Shown: positions 7,297 through 15,385, numbered from the stretch's first letter. The stretch is DNA of 22,064 nucleotides from an uncultured Collinsella sp. (GCA_902496775.1 CABVCF010000030.1:1-22064), one strand, 5' to 3'. Numbers and translations: made by a program. The notes: generated by a model not told the origin, from the sequence alone.

Positions 7297-7501
7297 CGTG
7301 CATCAGCCTTTCTTCTCGTTTGATGCTCTCGATGGCATACAAGTTACATACATGTTTTGGTTATGTCGACTAGTTGTATGCTATATTTATCTTAGAAATT
7401 TTGCTGGTAAGGTTTTCGGTAGCTCAATACCAGCGGTTTTATTGTTGTGTTGAATACATGCTTGCTTAGATAAGCATACAAGTTAAATATAGGCTGATCG
7501 C
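7297..7501. promoter_or_regulatory. Divergent control region of SIS2 and gntR
   Basis: This AT-rich 205-nt region carries repeated elements. GCATACAAGTTA occurs at 7335-7346 and 7474-7485 in direct orientation, and TTGTATGC (7374-7381) is an inverted copy of its first eight bases. TAAATATAG at 7484-7492 and its reverse complement at 7381-7389 lie in promoter-like positions for gntR and SIS2. GCTGGTA (7403-7409) and TACCAGC (7428-7434) form another dyad, followed by GGTTTT. For gntR, TTGCTT (7462-7467), a 17-nt gap and AAATAT (7485-7490) would place transcription start within a few bases of the ATG. These are probable operators of the GntR protein; the assignment is inferred. Confidence 0.6.
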
Positions 7502-8224
7502 ATGAACGCTTCATCTAAAAAGAAACTGAGCCAATACGAGCGCTTGGCGGGTACGCTTCGCGACCGCATCGCCGCCGGCATCTACGCACGCGGAGACAAG
7601 CTGCCGTCCGAGATGGAGCTCATGGACGAATCGGGGCTGTCGCGCAGCACCGTGCGCCACGCCCTTAAGGTTCTCGTTGATGAGGGCCTGGTGCGCACCG
7701 AGCGCGGGCGTGGCGCCTTTGTGGCCGACACGCCCGCGTTCCACGAGAACAACCTAGTGTTTTCGAGCTATACCAAGCAGGTCGAAGGTCAGGGCATGAA
7801 GCCCACCACGCGCACCGTGGACTCGGGCTTTGCCAAGGCGGCCGGCAGCATAGCTAAGTTCTTTGACGCCGCCGTGGGCAGCAAGCTCGTCAAACTTGTC
7901 CGCCTGCGCTACCTGGACGACGTGCCGCTGTGCCTGGAGACCACCTACCTGCCGCCAAGCTTCGAGACGCTCATCGATCGCGATATCAACGGTTCGCTCT
8001 ACGCGACGCTGCGCCAAGAATTCCATCGCGCGCCAGCACAGGGACATAAGACCTTTGAGGTGTGCTATGCCTCGCAAAACGAGGCGTTTTTGCTCAACGT
8101 CGAGCGCGGGCAGGCGCTGATCCTGATCACCGACTACGTCTACGACACCGACGGCCGACCGCTCCATGTCTCTAAGCGCATCCAACGCACCGACCGCGCC
8201 AAATACACCGAGCCAATCGGCTAA
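7502..8224 (+). CDS. GntR/HutC-family transcriptional regulator with UTRA domain
   Basis: A 240-residue regulator. The N-terminal winged HTH (about residues 10-75) has the hallmark GDKLPSEMELMDESGLSRSTVRHAL and the wing GLVRTERGRGAFV. The C-terminal UTRA ligand-binding domain (about 95-235) has the usual LVKLVRLRYLDDVPLCLETTYLP strand pattern. Such proteins usually repress sugar-uptake genes and release DNA on binding a phosphorylated sugar. It is the only plus-strand gene in the window and diverges from SIS2, which makes control of the SIS2/exporter/PTS locus likely. There is hardly any Shine-Dalgarno sequence before the ATG (only AGG at 7491-7493), so the transcript may be leaderless. It converges with the GNAT gene across a 21-nt gap filled by a repeat. 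Confidence 0.95.
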   Translation: MNASSKKKLSQYERLAGTLRDRIAAGIYARGDKLPSEMELMDESGLSRSTVRHALKVLVDEGLVRTERGRGAFVADTPAFHENNLVFSSYTKQVEGQGMKPTTRTVDSGFAKAAGSIAKFFDAAVGSKLVKLVRLRYLDDVPLCLETTYLPPSFETLIDRDINGSLYATLRQEFHRAPAQGHKTFEVCYASQNEAFLLNVERGQALILITDYVYDTDGRPLHVSKRIQRTDRAKYTEPIG

Positions 8225-8247
8225 CCTGCCAAAATAAACCTGTCCCT
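8224..8247. repeat. Inverted copy of the 736-759 repeat
   Basis: ACCTGCCAAAATAAACCTGT plus CCCT is the reverse complement of 736-759 with one difference in 24 positions. It fills the whole gap between the converging gntR and GNAT genes and overlaps the last base of the gntR stop codon and two bases of the GNAT stop codon. Confidence 0.75.
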
Positions 8248-8836
8248 AAATGATAGGTTTGGGAAGGTCGGGGAACCAGGTTGGTTTGGGTTGGTTGGGT
8301 GTGCGCTCGGCTAGGACCAGCTCCATCCAGCACATGTCGTACCAGCGGCCGAACTTTTGGGCGCAGCGATCGAAGGTGCCCACCAGGCGATATCCCATAT
8401 GAGCATGGAAATCCTGACTGTTGTGCGTCAGGTACTCATCGTCCTTATCGTGCGGCACGGCAATGAGCGCGCACATGTTGGTGATGCCCATCGCGATCAG
8501 GCACTGCTTGAGCGCATCGTGCAGCTTGCGACCCAGCCCGCCATGGCGCACATCGCGTGCCAGGTAGATCGACGTCTCGACCGACCAGTCGTATGCCTCG
8601 CGGCTGTTAAGCGGACTCACGTAGGCATAGCCTACCGGACGCCCGTCCAACTCCATCACCAAATACGGATAGCGCTTGAGCGTACGCTCAATACGCCCGG
8701 CGAACTCCTCAACGCTCGGCACCTCGTATTCGCAGGTAATCGCCGTCTGGCGCACATACGGCTCATAGATGGCAAGCAACGCCGGCGCATCATCGGGCGT
8801 CGCCAGACGAATCGTCGGATCGGACATCTCGGTCAT
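8246..8836 (-). CDS. GNAT acetyltransferase, phosphinothricin acetyltransferase (Pat)-like
   Basis: A 196-residue GCN5-related N-acetyltransferase resembling the Pat/YncA subgroup, which transfers acetyl from acetyl-CoA to amino-acid-like amines. The N-terminus reads TIRLATPDDAPALLAIYEPYV and the acetyl-CoA loop is seen as RHGGLGRKL (about residues 96-104), with the YDWSVETSIYLA strand just before it. The ATG at 8836 is preferred because AGAAGG lies 5 nt upstream; the frame is open further upstream but runs through a terminator. The terminator at 8853-8896 ends only about 17 nt before the start codon, leaving almost no room for a conventional promoter behind it. The natural substrate is unknown. 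Confidence 0.88.
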   Translation of the reverse strand: MTEMSDPTIRLATPDDAPALLAIYEPYVRQTAITCEYEVPSVEEFAGRIERTLKRYPYLVMELDGRPVGYAYVSPLNSREAYDWSVETSIYLARDVRHGGLGRKLHDALKQCLIAMGITNMCALIAVPHDKDDEYLTHNSQDFHAHMGYRLVGTFDRCAQKFGRWYDMCWMELVLAERTPNQPKPTWFPDLPKPII

Positions 8837-8852
8837 ACAACCCTTCTCCCTC

Positions 8853-8896
8853 AAAAACAAAGGCCGCCTTGCGCCAAACCCAAGCGCAAGGCGGCC
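8853..8896 (-). terminator. Rho-independent terminator after the aldolase gene
   Basis: GGCCGCCTTGCGC (8862-8874) and GCGCAAGGCGGCC (8884-8896) form a perfect 13-bp stem with a 9-nt loop, followed on the minus strand by TTTGTTTTT. It starts 19 nt after the aldolase stop codon and lies immediately before the GNAT ribosome binding site. Confidence 0.9.
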
Positions 8897-8914
8897 CCTC
8901 GTCATTACATCAGG

Positions 8915-9940
8915 CTACAGAACCGCCGCCAACGCGTCGATATCCTCCTGCGTCGTGGCCCAGCTGGTGCAAAAGCGCACCACCGTGTGGGTCTCGTCGT
9001 ACTTTTCCCAGTACTCGATCGCCGCATGCTCGCGAATGCGCGCCATGTCCTCGTTGGGCAGAATCACGAACTGCTGGTTAGTCGGCGTCTCCAAGAAGAA
9101 CCGGTAGCCGTGCTCGTGCAGCACGCGACGAAGCGTCTGCGCGGTTTCGATCGCCTGTCGACCAATCTCAAAATACAGGCCATCGGTAAAGAGCGCCTCA
9201 AACTGGACGCCCGTCAGGCGGCCCTTGGCCAACAGCGCACCGTGCTGCTTAATGCGCGGAATGGGATGCGCCGGAGCGTGTATGCCGCAAAACACCACAG
9301 CCTCGCCGCAGAGCGCGCCACACTTGGTGCCGCCGATGTAGAACACGTCGCACAGCTGCGCCAGCTCGGGCAGGGTAATGTCGCACTCATCGGCCGCCAG
9401 TGCATAGGCCAGGCGGGCGCCATCCACAAACAGCGGAATCTCGCGCTTCTGGCACACCGCGTGAATCGCCGCGAGCTCGGCCTTGGAGTACAGCGTGCCG
9501 TACTCGGTCGATAGACTCACGTACACGGCGCCCGGGAACACTGTGTGCTCGTAGCTCTCGTTTTCGTAGAACACCTGGATATAGTTCTCGAGGTCCTCGG
9601 CGTGCATCTTGCCCTCGTAGCCGGGGATGGTGAGCACCTTGTGGCCGCCAAACTCGATGGCGCCCGCCTCGTGACAGGCGACGTGGCCAGTCTCGGCAGC
9701 AACGACGCCCTCGTAGGGCGCAAGCAGCATGTCGATCACCGTCGCGTTGGCCTGCGTGCCGCCCACCAGAAAAAACACGTCGGCATCGGGGGCCTGGCAG
9801 GCCTCGCGAATAAGTTGCTTGGCGCGCTCGGTATGCGCATCGGTACCGTAGCCAGGCTGCGGTTCCATGTTGGTATCGACGAGCGCCTGCAGCACTGCCG
9901 GATGTGCACCGTGGGAATAGTCGTTGTTAAACGCGAGCAT
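8915..9940 (-). CDS. Threonine-aldolase-like PLP enzyme (beta-eliminating lyase family)
   Basis: A 341-residue fold-type I PLP enzyme matching low-specificity L-threonine aldolase, which splits threonine or allo-threonine into glycine and acetaldehyde. The PLP lysine is K206 in YIGGTKCG; D173 in FVDGARLA binds the pyridine nitrogen; the phosphate-binding GGTQAN is at residues 60-65. The N-terminus NNDYSHGAHPAVLQAL is typical of the subgroup. Length is normal. The ATG at 9940 follows AGAGAGG. It sits 45 nt downstream of the PAP2 gene on the same strand and ends in a strong terminator. Some family members act on other beta-hydroxy amino acids. Confidence 0.9.
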   Translation of the reverse strand: MLAFNNDYSHGAHPAVLQALVDTNMEPQPGYGTDAHTERAKQLIREACQAPDADVFFLVGGTQANATVIDMLLAPYEGVVAAETGHVACHEAGAIEFGGHKVLTIPGYEGKMHAEDLENYIQVFYENESYEHTVFPGAVYVSLSTEYGTLYSKAELAAIHAVCQKREIPLFVDGARLAYALAADECDITLPELAQLCDVFYIGGTKCGALCGEAVVFCGIHAPAHPIPRIKQHGALLAKGRLTGVQFEALFTDGLYFEIGRQAIETAQTLRRVLHEHGYRFFLETPTNQQFVILPNEDMARIREHAAIEYWEKYDETHTVVRFCTSWATTQEDIDALAAVL

Positions 9941-9985
9941 GGCAATCCTCTCTTACCGGGTATCGGCCAGATGATTCAAACGGAG

Positions 9986-10849
9986 CTATTGTACGCCGCT
10001 GGGATAGGCAATGCGCGCGGCAAGGCACTCAAGCGCCAGCACCAGGGCAAAGCCGCAGCTCACGTCACTCAAAAAGTGCGCTCCGATCACGATGCGGCCA
10101 AACGCGACGAGCGCCGCGACCACAGCCGCCGCCCAAAAGATCACACGGCGACGCGAAGGCTTTTCCGTAAAGGCTGCCGCGGGAAGCCCGGCGAGCATAA
10201 GGCCGATCGCCGCATGCGCCGTGTGTCCGCTCGCAAACGACTTGAACCCGTCCTTGATCACGCCGGCGGCGATATAGGTCAACTTGTCGGGATTGCCGAT
10301 TACCCACCACGGCTGAAAATTGAGCCCCGGCGTGACCTCGATCACGCGCATGCGCGGGCGCGACCACAGCGGCTTGACGATCACGTTGAGGATAATGGCC
10401 TGAGCGACCCACACGGCAAGCACCATCAACGCCCAGCGCGTGAGCTCATCGGGCTCGGTCGCGCGCGTGAGGCGATAGACGATAAGGTTGGCAGCGATGA
10501 CCAGCACAAACGTCAGCACCAGCTGAACGGCAATGAGTTTGCCGCCAACCTTCAGGGACGAGACGATCTCGTAGCCAGCCAGGCCAACGTTGACGAGGAT
10601 GCCGAGCACGGCGAGCCATTTGCTCCCCCCGGAGTCGGGACGCACCGCGCGCACGAGCATGACGCCCGCGACGCTTGCCGTCAGCTCGAACGGCAGCTCG
10701 CCGGCGGCCTCGATAAAGCGGCCGTACATGCTGCCGATGTTGAACAGCGCGCTCGAGATCTGGTAATCGAAGAAGCTGCCCACGCCCAGACAAAGGCACA
10801 GGACAACCGCGATCATGGCGACATCTTTCTTATAGATGTATCCGAACAT
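9986..10849 (-). CDS. PAP2-family membrane phosphatase
   Basis: A 287-residue integral membrane protein with about six or seven helices and the PAP2 catalytic motifs: KPLWSRPR (K159 to R164), FASGHT (S207, G208, H209) and GRIVIGAHFLSD (R252, H258, D262). H258 is the expected nucleophile, assisted by D262, and H209 protonates the leaving group. PAP2 enzymes of this kind dephosphorylate lipids such as phosphatidate or undecaprenyl pyrophosphate at the outer membrane face. The ATG at 10849 follows AAAGGAAAGC. The substrate is not evident. Confidence 0.9.
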   Translation of the reverse strand: MFGYIYKKDVAMIAVVLCLCLGVGSFFDYQISSALFNIGSMYGRFIEAAGELPFELTASVAGVMLVRAVRPDSGGSKWLAVLGILVNVGLAGYEIVSSLKVGGKLIAVQLVLTFVLVIAANLIVYRLTRATEPDELTRWALMVLAVWVAQAIILNVIVKPLWSRPRMRVIEVTPGLNFQPWWVIGNPDKLTYIAAGVIKDGFKSFASGHTAHAAIGLMLAGLPAAAFTEKPSRRRVIFWAAAVVAALVAFGRIVIGAHFLSDVSCGFALVLALECLAARIAYPSGVQ

Positions 10850-10885
10850 GCTTTCCTTTCGATGTGGCTGGAATCAACCTGCAAC

Positions 10886-10917
10886 GTGGCGGGGCAAAGA
10901 TGACTCCGCCCCGCTAC
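10886..10917. other. Hairpin between mfd and the PAP2 gene
   Basis: GTGGCGGGGC and GCCCCGCTAC pair at nine of ten positions around a 12-nt loop. It lies just after the mfd stop codon, but no T-run follows on either strand, so it would be at best a weak or protein-assisted terminator. Confidence 0.45.
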
Positions 10918-10929
10918 GCCCCTTACTTG

Positions 10930-13900
10930 TCAGTCATCGTCACTCGCGCCTAATTGCTGCAGCAGCATGAGTGCCGCGGCCACCGGGCCGGTGCCGTCGT
11001 TGGCGTCGAGGCCGCGACCCAGGCCGCTGCCTGCGCCGGCGCCCGCCTTGTAGGGCACCGACAGTTTGCGGCTCTTGGGGAAGTTCACCGCGCCATAGCG
11101 GGTCTTTAGTTCAAAGGCCACCTTCTTGGGCACGTCGACACCCAAAAACGTGATGCGTCCGCCGCTGAGCGTGACGCTCTCGAGCCCCAGGCGCTCGCCG
11201 CGAATACGGATGCGTGCGCGATTGAACAGGTTGAGTCCCGCCAACGGCAGCTCGCCATGCGCGGCCTCGGTCTCTTCCTGCACCTCGTCAATACTCTCCA
11301 GGTCCTCTGCAGCCGCGAGCTTGCGGTACACGAGCACGCGCTGGTCCACCGCCGGCAGGTACTCCTCGGACAAGAAGTAGTCGGCCGGCAGGTTGATGCC
11401 CACGCTCGCCGCCTCCACGCCGGCATCGTCGTCGCCGCGCGCCTCGGCCACGGCCTGTCCCAGCATCTGCGTAAACAGGTCAAAGCCCACACTCGACAGG
11501 TTGCCGTGCTGCTCGGCGCCCATAAGCGAGCCGGCGCCGCGGATCTCCAGGTCGCGCATGGCGATGCGCATGCCGCTGCCCAGGTCCTGGAATTCGGAAA
11601 GCGCGGTCAGGCGCGCCGTTGCCTCCTCGGTGAGCGGCAGCTCACCCGGGAACATAAAGTACGCGTAGGCCTGCGTGGCAGAGCGGCCCACACGGCCCTT
11701 GAGCTGGTAGAGCTGCGCCAGGCCCAGGCGCTGCGAGTCCTCGATGATGAGCGTGTTGGCGGTCGCGTTGTCGATGCCGCTTTCCACGATGGTCGTGGCA
11801 ATAAGCACGTCAATCTTCTTGGTCGCGAACTCGATCATCACGTCCTCGACCTCGCGCGGGCTCATCTTGCCGTGCGCCACGCCCACGCGCGCCTCGGGCG
11901 CGGCCTCGTGCACGCGCGCCACGGCATCGTCGATGGTCTTGACGCGGTTGGACACGTAGTAAACCTGACCGCCGCGGCCCACCTCCAGGCGAATCGCTGC
12001 GCTCACCACATCGGGGTCGTACTCCCCCACGTGCACGATCACGGGACGACGCCCGGTCGGCGGCGTGGTGATTAGGCTCATGTCGCGCACGCCGCTCGTG
12101 GCCATCTGCATGGTTCGCGGAATAGGCGTTGCCGAAAGCGTGAGCACGTCAATCTGCTCGCGCAGGTTCTTGAGCTGCTCCTTGTGCTGCACGCCAAAGC
12201 GTTGTTCCTCGTCAATGATCACCAGGCCCAGGTTTTTGGGGTTCACATCGGCCGAAAGCAGACGATGCGTGCCGATGAGCACATCAATCGTGCCCTCGGC
12301 AAACGCCTTGAGCGCGCGCTTCTGCTGCGCCGGGGTGCGGAAGCGGCTGAGCACTTCGACCTCCAGGCCAAACGGAGCAAAGCGCTCAAAGAACGTCTCG
12401 TAGTGCTGCTGGGCCAGAATGGTCGTGGGGCAGAGCACCATGACTTGGCGGCCGGAGTCCACGCACTTAAACGCCGCGCGCAGGGCAACCTCGGTCTTGC
12501 CGAAACCCACGTCGCCGCACAGCAGGCGGTCCATGGGCTTGGGCGCCTCCATGTCGGCCTTGATGTCGGCGATAGCCTCCAGCTGGTCGCGCGTCTCGTC
12601 GTAGGGGAAGCTCTCCTCCATCTCGATCTGCTCGGGCGTATCGGGCGGACAGGCGATACCGGTAATCGACGAGCGGCGCGTATACAGGTCGACCAGGTCA
12701 AACGCCAGCTTTTTGGCGTTCTTGCGTGCCTTGTTGGTGGCCCGCGTCCAGTCGGCGGTATTGAGCCTGGTCAGGCGCGGCTTGTCACCGTCGGGACCGA
12801 CGTATCGCGTGATGCGGTCGACCTGCTCGAGCGGCACGTAGAGCTTGTCGCCGTCGGCATATTCCAGCAAAAAGTAGTCGCGCTCCTTGCCGCCCACTTC
12901 TTGGCGCGCGATCTCGCTAAAGAGTGCGATGCCGTGAGTGGCGTGCACCACGTAGTCGCCCGGCTTAAACGGGAATGTGATCTGCGTAATGTCCACCTTG
13001 CGGCGGCTGCGTGCGCGGTTGGCGTCCATGCGGGCGTTGAGGTCGGCAATCGAGAACACGGCCAGGTTGGCATCGGGCACCACCACGCCCTGCGGCAGAG
13101 CGGCATCGACAAAGGTCACGCGTCCGCGCGAGATAGTAGGCACGGCGGCGCCGGCGGCTGCCTGGGCGGCACCTGCCTCGAGCGGGCGGGCGTTGAGCGC
13201 ATCGGCCTTGCGCTCGCGAATTGCAGCATGGGCATCCTGACGGGCAGCACGGTCGGCAGAATCTGCCGCCGCCACGCGCACGCGCTCGCCAATGACGCCG
13301 GCGTTTTCGGGCGCCGCGGTCAGCGATTCCTCAAAGGTAATGCCCTCGTCGCCAAAGGTGAGCTCCATCGACTCGCGCGCACCGCGGTCGGGAATGGCAA
13401 ACACGCAGGCGTAACGCTTGCCCACGACTTCCTGAATGCGCGTCATAAAGCGATTGTCCGAACCCGCGATGGCCGGCTGCTCAATCTTGAGCTCGGCCGT
13501 AACCGCACCGCCGGCACGGATGAGGCTTACGTAGTTCAGGCGCTGCTGAGCACCAAAATCGAGCTGCTGGGCACGTACATACAGGCCATCCAGTCGGTCG
13601 ACCCCCGCCTCGCCGGCACGGGCCTCGATATCCTCGTAGGCACGCAGGCAATCGTCGAACAGCGAGCGCGGCTCGGACAGCACCACGAGCGCCTTGCCGC
13701 TCACGTGCGCCAGCGGGCTCACGGTCTGGCCGTACATCACCGGCAAAAAGCGGTCGAGCTCGGGCGTGACGATACGCGCATCCACCATCTCGAGCAGCGC
13801 TGCCAGTTTGCTGTCGTCCTGGCTGGCGCGATAAAGCGCCACATGCATGTTGTGGACGGCCTCGTCGGTAAGCGCCAGCTCACGGCAGGGGAAGATCTCG

Positions 13901-14562
13901 ATGCTGTCCTCGTTGCCGATGGTCTGCCCCGTTGAGCTCACCATGCGACGGATGCGATCGATCTCGTCGCCGAAGAACTCGATGCGCACGGGCGCTTTTT
14001 CCTGCGCGGGGAACACCTCGACGATGTCGCCGTGCACGCGGAACAGACCAGGCGCGTCGGCGGCGCCGGCATTGGTGTAGCCCATGCCCACCAGGCGCTG
14101 CGGCACCTCGTCAAAAGGAATCTCCTCGCCCACCGCGAAGGTCGTGGACTCCCAGTAGCGGCTCTCGACTGGCGGCACGCAACGCAGCAACGCGCGGGCC
14201 GAGGCGACCATGATGCAGTTGTCACCGCGAACGATGCGTCCCAGGGCCTCGCAGCGCTGGGCAACCACAGCATCGTCGGGCGCCTGCTCGCGCCACGGAT
14301 AGTCCTTGCGCTCGGGAAAACGGCCTACGTGTGCCAGACCCACGTAGGCGGCAAGGCTGCGCGCGGCGCGATCGGCCGCATCCTCGCCGCTCACAATGTA
14401 GACCGTCGGGCGCGGACGGCGCGCAAACTGGGCGGCCGCCATAAGCGTGCGACCCGACTGCGACACGGCCAGCGTCACGTCCTCGCCGGCATCGAGTCCG
14501 GCCTCGACGGTCTGCAGCGCCTCGGCAGTGTAGAGCTGCGCGGCTATACGGTGAATGAGCAT
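10930..14562 (-). CDS. mfd: Transcription-repair coupling factor Mfd
   Basis: A 1210-residue ATP-dependent DNA translocase that removes RNA polymerase stalled at lesions and recruits UvrA. The N-terminal UvrB-like module is present (RFPERKDYPWREQAPD near residue 80). The RNA-polymerase-interacting domain starts near residue 535 (DYVVHATHGIALF). The translocase has Walker A GDVGFGKTE near residue 683, IIDEEQRFGV near 780 and the Mfd/RecG motif VGRSATQAYAYF near 960. A C-terminal domain that regulates UvrA binding follows. The ATG at 14562 is chosen because GGAGG lies 6 nt upstream. Length is near the upper end of the family, partly due to an Ala/Arg-rich segment at about residues 424-474 (13140-13290). 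It is preceded by a terminator, so transcription probably starts near 14570-14640. Confidence 0.98.
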   Translation of the reverse strand: MLIHRIAAQLYTAEALQTVEAGLDAGEDVTLAVSQSGRTLMAAAQFARRPRPTVYIVSGEDAADRAARSLAAYVGLAHVGRFPERKDYPWREQAPDDAVVAQRCEALGRIVRGDNCIMVASARALLRCVPPVESRYWESTTFAVGEEIPFDEVPQRLVGMGYTNAGAADAPGLFRVHGDIVEVFPAQEKAPVRIEFFGDEIDRIRRMVSSTGQTIGNEDSIEIFPCRELALTDEAVHNMHVALYRASQDDSKLAALLEMVDARIVTPELDRFLPVMYGQTVSPLAHVSGKALVVLSEPRSLFDDCLRAYEDIEARAGEAGVDRLDGLYVRAQQLDFGAQQRLNYVSLIRAGGAVTAELKIEQPAIAGSDNRFMTRIQEVVGKRYACVFAIPDRGARESMELTFGDEGITFEESLTAAPENAGVIGERVRVAAADSADRAARQDAHAAIRERKADALNARPLEAGAAQAAAGAAVPTISRGRVTFVDAALPQGVVVPDANLAVFSIADLNARMDANRARSRRKVDITQITFPFKPGDYVVHATHGIALFSEIARQEVGGKERDYFLLEYADGDKLYVPLEQVDRITRYVGPDGDKPRLTRLNTADWTRATNKARKNAKKLAFDLVDLYTRRSSITGIACPPDTPEQIEMEESFPYDETRDQLEAIADIKADMEAPKPMDRLLCGDVGFGKTEVALRAAFKCVDSGRQVMVLCPTTILAQQHYETFFERFAPFGLEVEVLSRFRTPAQQKRALKAFAEGTIDVLIGTHRLLSADVNPKNLGLVIIDEEQRFGVQHKEQLKNLREQIDVLTLSATPIPRTMQMATSGVRDMSLITTPPTGRRPVIVHVGEYDPDVVSAAIRLEVGRGGQVYYVSNRVKTIDDAVARVHEAAPEARVGVAHGKMSPREVEDVMIEFATKKIDVLIATTIVESGIDNATANTLIIEDSQRLGLAQLYQLKGRVGRSATQAYAYFMFPGELPLTEEATARLTALSEFQDLGSGMRIAMRDLEIRGAGSLMGAEQHGNLSSVGFDLFTQMLGQAVAEARGDDDAGVEAASVGINLPADYFLSEEYLPAVDQRVLVYRKLAAAEDLESIDEVQEETEAAHGELPLAGLNLFNRARIRIRGERLGLESVTLSGGRITFLGVDVPKKVAFELKTRYGAVNFPKSRKLSVPYKAGAGAGSGLGRGLDANDGTGPVAAALMLLQQLGASDDD

Positions 14563-14587
14563 GCTGTTCCTCCGGCATCGCAACGCC

Positions 14588-14615
14588 AAAAGCCCGCCGG
14601 GGCAAGCTCGGCGGG
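14588..14615 (-). terminator. Terminator between nth and mfd
   Basis: CCCGCCG (14593-14599) and CGGCGGG (14609-14615) form a 7-bp GC-rich stem with a 9-nt loop, followed on the minus strand by a C and TTTT. It lies about 105 nt after the nth stop codon and just before the mfd ribosome binding site. Confidence 0.75.
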
Positions 14616-14719
14616 TCGTACGTCAAATACATTGCCTGTCATGGTAGCGCATGGAGAGGACTCCGGCTCAAGGGCAAACCCAGCCCCGCAAAAAACGCCA
14701 GACGAAGATGCGTTCCGCC

Positions 14720-15385
14720 CTACCCCGCTACGCGCACGCTGGGGCACAAATCTGCCAGCGGACACTCGTCACACTTGGGCTTGCGGGCATCGCAGATCTC
14801 GCGACCAAAGGTGATCCACTGATGGTTGACCGACTCCCAATACTCGTGCGGCAAAATCTTGAGCAGATCCTGCTCGGTCTTGAGCGGCTCCTTGGCATGC
14901 GTCTTGGGACTCAGCATCAGGCGGTGCGCAATGCGGTTGACGTGCGTGTCCACCGCAATGCCCTCCACGATGCCATACCCCACGTTGAGCACGATGTTCG
15001 CCGTCTTGCGTCCCACGCCCGGCAGCTTCACGAGTTCCTTCATGTCGGCCGGCACCTCGCCGCCATAGTCGGCGACGATCATCTGCGCGGCCTCGACGGC
15101 ATGCTTGGCTTTGCTCTTGTAGAAGCCGAGTGACTTGATAGTGTCTGCCACGTCAGCCACGCTCGCCCCGGCCATGGCCTCGGGCGTGGGCCACTGGGCA
15201 AACAGCCGCGGCGTCACCTTGTTGACCTGTGCATCGGTCGTTTGCGCCGAAAGCAGCACCGCGATCAGCAGGCGGAAGGGATTCTCGTGGTCCAAAAAGC
15301 ACTCGACCGGGCCATAGCGACGGTTGAGGCGCTCACACACCTCGATGGCGCGCTCGCGCTTGGCGGCATTGGTCTCGCGTGGCAT
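14720..15385 (-). CDS. nth: Endonuclease III (DNA glycosylase/AP lyase)
   Basis: A 221-residue base-excision repair enzyme that removes oxidised pyrimidines and cuts the abasic site. The helix-hairpin-helix LPGVGRKTAN carries catalytic K127 and VDTHVNRI carries D146. The C-terminal 4Fe-4S cluster ligands are C198, C205, C208 and C214 in the exact C-x6-C-x2-C-x5-C spacing. The ATG at 15385 follows GAGGAG at 5 nt; a GTG eight codons upstream has no ribosome binding site. It follows the ABC transporter gene by 31 nt on the same strand and may be co-transcribed with it. Confidence 0.97.
   Translation of the reverse strand: MPRETNAAKRERAIEVCERLNRRYGPVECFLDHENPFRLLIAVLLSAQTTDAQVNKVTPRLFAQWPTPEAMAGASVADVADTIKSLGFYKSKAKHAVEAAQMIVADYGGEVPADMKELVKLPGVGRKTANIVLNVGYGIVEGIAVDTHVNRIAHRLMLSPKTHAKEPLKTEQDLLKILPHEYWESVNHQWITFGREICDARKPKCDECPLADLCPSVRVAG

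Noticed and set aside
7403..7440. Plus-strand terminator or attenuator in the gntR upstream region
   Set aside because: The 7-bp stem has an 18-nt loop and only four T residues, and no transcript is evident that would cross it; an operator dyad is equally likely.
10886..10917. Intrinsic terminator after mfd
   Set aside because: The stem is good, but no T-run follows on the minus strand; kept only as a hairpin.
12184..13935. Very long open frame on the plus strand opposite mfd
   Set aside because: It is a codon-bias shadow of the clear mfd coding strand in GC-rich DNA; the translation is rich in His/Arg/Leu and has no recognisable domain. The same applies to long plus-strand frames opposite rmuC/ABC (16914-18875) and SIS1.
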